A stretch of 6,988 bases of DNA, from contig JAFPSR010000095.1 in NCBI GenBank assembly GCA_017413675.1, positions 1 through 6,988 of the forward strand, written 5' to 3'. Of the stretch, positions 4,794-6,988 are shown piece after piece. Within the stretch, counting starts at the first letter, position 1; each line of letters begins with the position of its first letter. The translations under genes and the position numbers were made by a program. The stretch is from Clostridia bacterium (lineage in GTDB: Bacteria > Bacillota_A > Clostridia > Christensenellales > UBA1750). A model generated the notes under the pieces. It was not told the origin of the DNA. It ran no database searches and was given only the letters and a program-made list of their open reading frames with translations.

Positions 4794-6152
4794 ATGCAGA
4801 ATATTTCGAAACAGCTGAATACGGATGCCATATTAACCTCCGTTCGGGCATATTTTTCCACGGAGGCTAAATTGCTGCGCAGACAAAAGAAGAAGCAGAA
4901 AGACATCCGCAGAATGCCGGGAACTCATGACGGTGCCTGGGTTCGACGGATCCTGCCGGTCGTTTTTTTTGCTTCCCTGCTCATGGCTTTGTACAGCGGG
5001 AACAGGATATTATATGTCCTTTGCACAGTGCTTGGATCTGTGTATCTGTGTGCTTTGGCGCTGTGTGTATATACGTTCCTGGGCTTTACGTTCCGACAGA
5101 CACTGGAAAGAAATCTGATGCGACGCGGGGAAAAAACTGCCTATACGATTACGGTGCATAATGAAAGACCGTTTCCGTTCGGCAGGATCCGTATGCAGCT
5201 GATGCTTTCAGATCCGGAGAACTATCCGGTTTATGCCTGCGCGTTGGCGCCCCATACCAGTGCCGAAGAAACCTTTGAGGTGGTGCCCCCGGCGAGGGGA
5301 ATCTACAATGTAGGTCTTCGGACGGTTGAAGTTTGGGATTCCTTCGGATTGGTCCGGGTACGGATCCCGGCACACTGGTCCGCCTATCTGCGTCCTGTCC
5401 GTCTGCAGGTTTTGCCTTATGTGTATGATGATTCTTCTGTCCGATACCCGCCCGGCACGCAGGAAAGGCAGATGGAGGGTTTGCTGCACGGGAGCGAAGA
5501 GGTCAATTCTGTTTCCGATCAGCGGCTGTACCAGCCGGGGGACAGCCTCCGTAGGGTTAACTGGAAACTGTATGCCCATACAAAAGAAGCTTATGTGCGC
5601 CTTTTTGATGAAGATGCACTGCCGCCTGCCCAGGTAATCCTGGATACGCAAAAACCATCCCCTTTGCTGGGGGAAAAAACGGTAATGCTCCGGCAGGATG
5701 TGCTCTGTTCTGCGGCAGTCAGTATCCTTTCCCAACTGCGTGCGCAGGATGCCCCGGCTACTCTTCTGGTAACGCACGGGTCCGGCCAGGTTCTGCATCC
5801 ATGCCGTACTGATGCGGAATGGGATACCCTGTACCGGCACATGAGTTATCTGCGGTTTGACGGGACTTACCCGATCCTGTCCGTAATTAAAAGCCTGCCG
5901 TTTACGAATGGAGGCAGCAGGACGCGCAGACTGACCTACCTGATTACTGCATCCCTGGATGCATCCGTAGGTCAGTGTGTGCAGGAACTGCGGAAAAGAG
6001 GTGCACTGGTACGGGTTTTGCTGTGTGCCGGTGAAAAGGAAAACGAGAATTACGAAACGGTCCGCAGGTATCTGTCCCGGATGCATGTGGCTTGTACGGT
6101 GGTTTCGCAGACAAGCGGACCGCGCAGCGGATGGGAGGCGGATGGAGAATGA
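4794..6152 (+). CDS. DUF58 domain-containing membrane protein, partner of MoxR
   Basis: From the ATG at 4794 the protein has 452 residues. After a basic N-terminus come two membrane segments (about 53-67 and 72-96). An extracytoplasmic-looking beta-rich region follows (about 110-210, starting RRGEKTAYTITVHNERPFPF), and then the DUF58 core. Its hallmark is RLYQPGDSLRRVNWKLYAH, with G249, D250, R254 and W257. The C-terminal part resembles a VWA-like fold (VILDT, LLVTHGSGQ, TYLITASLD). DUF58 proteins regularly follow moxR genes and are taken to be MoxR partners; their biochemical activity is not established. The start is uncertain: the ATG has no clear ribosome site, whereas a TTG at 4872 has GGAGG at ideal spacing and would shorten the protein to 426 residues. 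The longest ATG extent is given. The stop overlaps the next start. Confidence 0.92.
   Translation: MQNISKQLNTDAILTSVRAYFSTEAKLLRRQKKKQKDIRRMPGTHDGAWVRRILPVVFFASLLMALYSGNRILYVLCTVLGSVYLCALALCVYTFLGFTFRQTLERNLMRRGEKTAYTITVHNERPFPFGRIRMQLMLSDPENYPVYACALAPHTSAEETFEVVPPARGIYNVGLRTVEVWDSFGLVRVRIPAHWSAYLRPVRLQVLPYVYDDSSVRYPPGTQERQMEGLLHGSEEVNSVSDQRLYQPGDSLRRVNWKLYAHTKEAYVRLFDEDALPPAQVILDTQKPSPLLGEKTVMLRQDVLCSAAVSILSQLRAQDAPATLLVTHGSGQVLHPCRTDAEWDTLYRHMSYLRFDGTYPILSVIKSLPFTNGGSRTRRLTYLITASLDASVGQCVQELRKRGALVRVLLCAGEKENENYETVRRYLSRMHVACTVVSQTSGPRSGWEADGE
4862..4874 (+). promoter_or_regulatory. Ribosome binding site plus alternative TTG start for the DUF58 gene
   Basis: GGAGG at 4862-4866 is 5 bases before an in-frame TTG at 4872-4874 (codon 27 of the longer form). 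The other well-placed starts in this window use the same GGAGG core. The shortened protein would begin MLRRQKKKQ, a typical basic lead-in to the first membrane segment. Confidence 0.45.
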
Positions 6153-6988
6153 TCCGATTCCTGCGTGCTTCTGTCCGAAAACTGGAACCGTTCTCTTTTG
6201 CCGTTCTGTGCGGATTGTTTGCGGGAGGACTTTTATTCCTGTGGAGCGAAGTCCTTCTGTTCCCTCTGTCTTTTTGGGCCTGTACCGGGTACTGTATTCT
6301 TTTATGTGTCCTGATCCGCCTGCTGACATGGAAATGGCAGGTGTTTGCAGTCTTTGCTTTTCTGATCTGGCTGAGTATCTCGATCTTTGTACGGAATTTT
6401 CCGGAAACGGCCCAAACAGTCTGGAAGGTGGTCACCGAGGTTCTGTCCTTCTCCTGGAATTACCTGGTCGGGGCATACACGGAATTGACTCCTCTGCAGG
6501 AAGCCTATCTTCCGTATACAGCCCTTCTGATGGGGGCAGGACTCAGCCTGGCATCGTATGTTGTCTCTCAGTTCCTTCCTTTAGGGCTTCCGGTCATGGC
6601 GGCCGGACTGGGAGTGAGTGCATGGTTTGTTTTCCTGCGGAACCCGCATAATGATCTGACCGGTTTTCTGGCGGGCTTGACGGCACTTCTTTCTTTCCTG
6701 CCGGCTCTGTTTGCACGCAGGATTACCGATGAAAGAAAGGGAAACCGGCTTTCACCGAAACAGGCTGCCTGGTACATCATTCCCTTTACAGTATTGTGTG
6801 TGGGATTGTTCTCGACTTTTGTTCCCCGGGACACTTCCGGAATGTACTTGCCGGCACTGCGTGCCCCTGTGCAGGATCTGAATGCGTATATCGGGGAGAA
6901 AAACGGGGTGACGGTTCGCCGGACAGACAATACATTTACCTACAGGGCGATGGGATACGGCAATGAAGCGACCGGTACATTGGGAGGA
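6149..6988 (+). CDS. Multi-pass membrane protein, probable transglutaminase-like (TgpA-type) protein, N-terminal part truncated by the window edge
   Basis: An ATG at 6149 overlaps the DUF58 stop as ATGA, with GGGAGG at 6133-6138 ten bases upstream. The frame stays open for 280 codons to the window end. About seven hydrophobic segments are visible (near residues 14-32, 35-56, 64-81, 122-142, 144-163, 170-189 and 207-225), followed by a soluble stretch beginning PRDTSGMYLPALRAP. This layout, third after moxR and DUF58, matches proteins with an N-terminal membrane domain and an outside transglutaminase-like domain, including TgpA. The catalytic Cys-His-Asp domain would lie beyond 6988, so the assignment rests on position and topology, not on an active site. 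The overlap suggests translational coupling with the DUF58 gene. A 224-codon frame over the same bases is a shadow. Confidence 0.8.
   Translation, partial: MIRFLRASVRKLEPFSFAVLCGLFAGGLLFLWSEVLLFPLSFWACTGYCILLCVLIRLLTWKWQVFAVFAFLIWLSISIFVRNFPETAQTVWKVVTEVLSFSWNYLVGAYTELTPLQEAYLPYTALLMGAGLSLASYVVSQFLPLGLPVMAAGLGVSAWFVFLRNPHNDLTGFLAGLTALLSFLPALFARRITDERKGNRLSPKQAAWYIIPFTVLCVGLFSTFVPRDTSGMYLPALRAPVQDLNAYIGEKNGVTVRRTDNTFTYRAMGYGNEATGTLGG

Noticed and set aside
5208..6329. A 373-codon minus-strand reading frame opposite the DUF58 gene
   Set aside because: It is the antisense shadow of a well-conserved DUF58 gene and spans the overlap with the next gene. It has no domain or ribosome site.
5977..6651. 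A 224-codon plus-strand frame at the right end
   Set aside because: It overlaps the DUF58 gene and the following membrane protein in another frame. The frame from 6149 has the ATGA overlap, a ribosome site and regular membrane helices, and stays open to the edge.

Overview
The window looks like chromosomal DNA from a low-redundancy, moderately GC-rich Clostridia-type Firmicute, perhaps an uncultured gut or rumen lineage. This rests on strong GGAGG ribosome binding sites, sigma-A-like promoters, short intergenic regions closed by hairpin terminators, and protein families such as zinc-ribbon/BIG2/M15 envelope proteins and a MoxR-DUF58-transglutaminase-type cluster. No marker gene is present, so the taxonomy is an inference only.

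Layout. (1) Positions 1-396, minus strand, hold the first 132 codons of an enolase-superfamily (mandelate racemase/muconate lactonizing enzyme type) gene. It has a near-consensus promoter and a palindromic operator candidate, and its codon use is very different from the rest of the window. (2) A 287-bp divergent intergenic region (397-683) carries both promoters and an 11-bp sequence present twice in inverted orientation. (3) Positions 684-2009 encode a membrane-anchored, outward-facing M15-type peptidase with an N-terminal zinc ribbon and Ig-like spacers, closed by a good terminator. (4) Positions 2010-2226 hold a perfect 25-bp tandem duplication directly upstream of a good promoter, then a leader with a small hairpin. 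(5) Positions 2227-2730 encode an XRE-type helix-turn-helix protein with an AKK-rich linker and a Ser/Gly-rich tail, closed by a terminator. (6) Positions 2880-3743 encode a PhnP-like metallo-beta-lactamase-fold hydrolase, followed by a strong hairpin with a poor T tract. (7) From 3813 to the right edge runs a MoxR AAA+ ATPase, a DUF58 membrane protein, and the N-terminal membrane part of what is probably a transglutaminase-like (TgpA-type) protein. The last two genes overlap by ATGA. The final gene runs off the window end.

How the genes relate. The MoxR, DUF58 and multi-TM genes form a recognisable conserved cluster in which the MoxR ATPase is thought to act as a chaperone on partner proteins at the membrane. 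The M15 peptidase also acts at the envelope, so much of the window concerns the cell surface. The enolase-superfamily gene is transcribed away from everything else and is probably part of a separate sugar-acid catabolic locus. I see no tRNA, rRNA, CRISPR array, insertion sequence or prophage structure. I did not find a convincing new biological system. The most unusual items are the 25-bp duplication upstream of the XRE gene, the inverted 11-mers in the divergent promoter region, and the codon-use contrast of the first gene.
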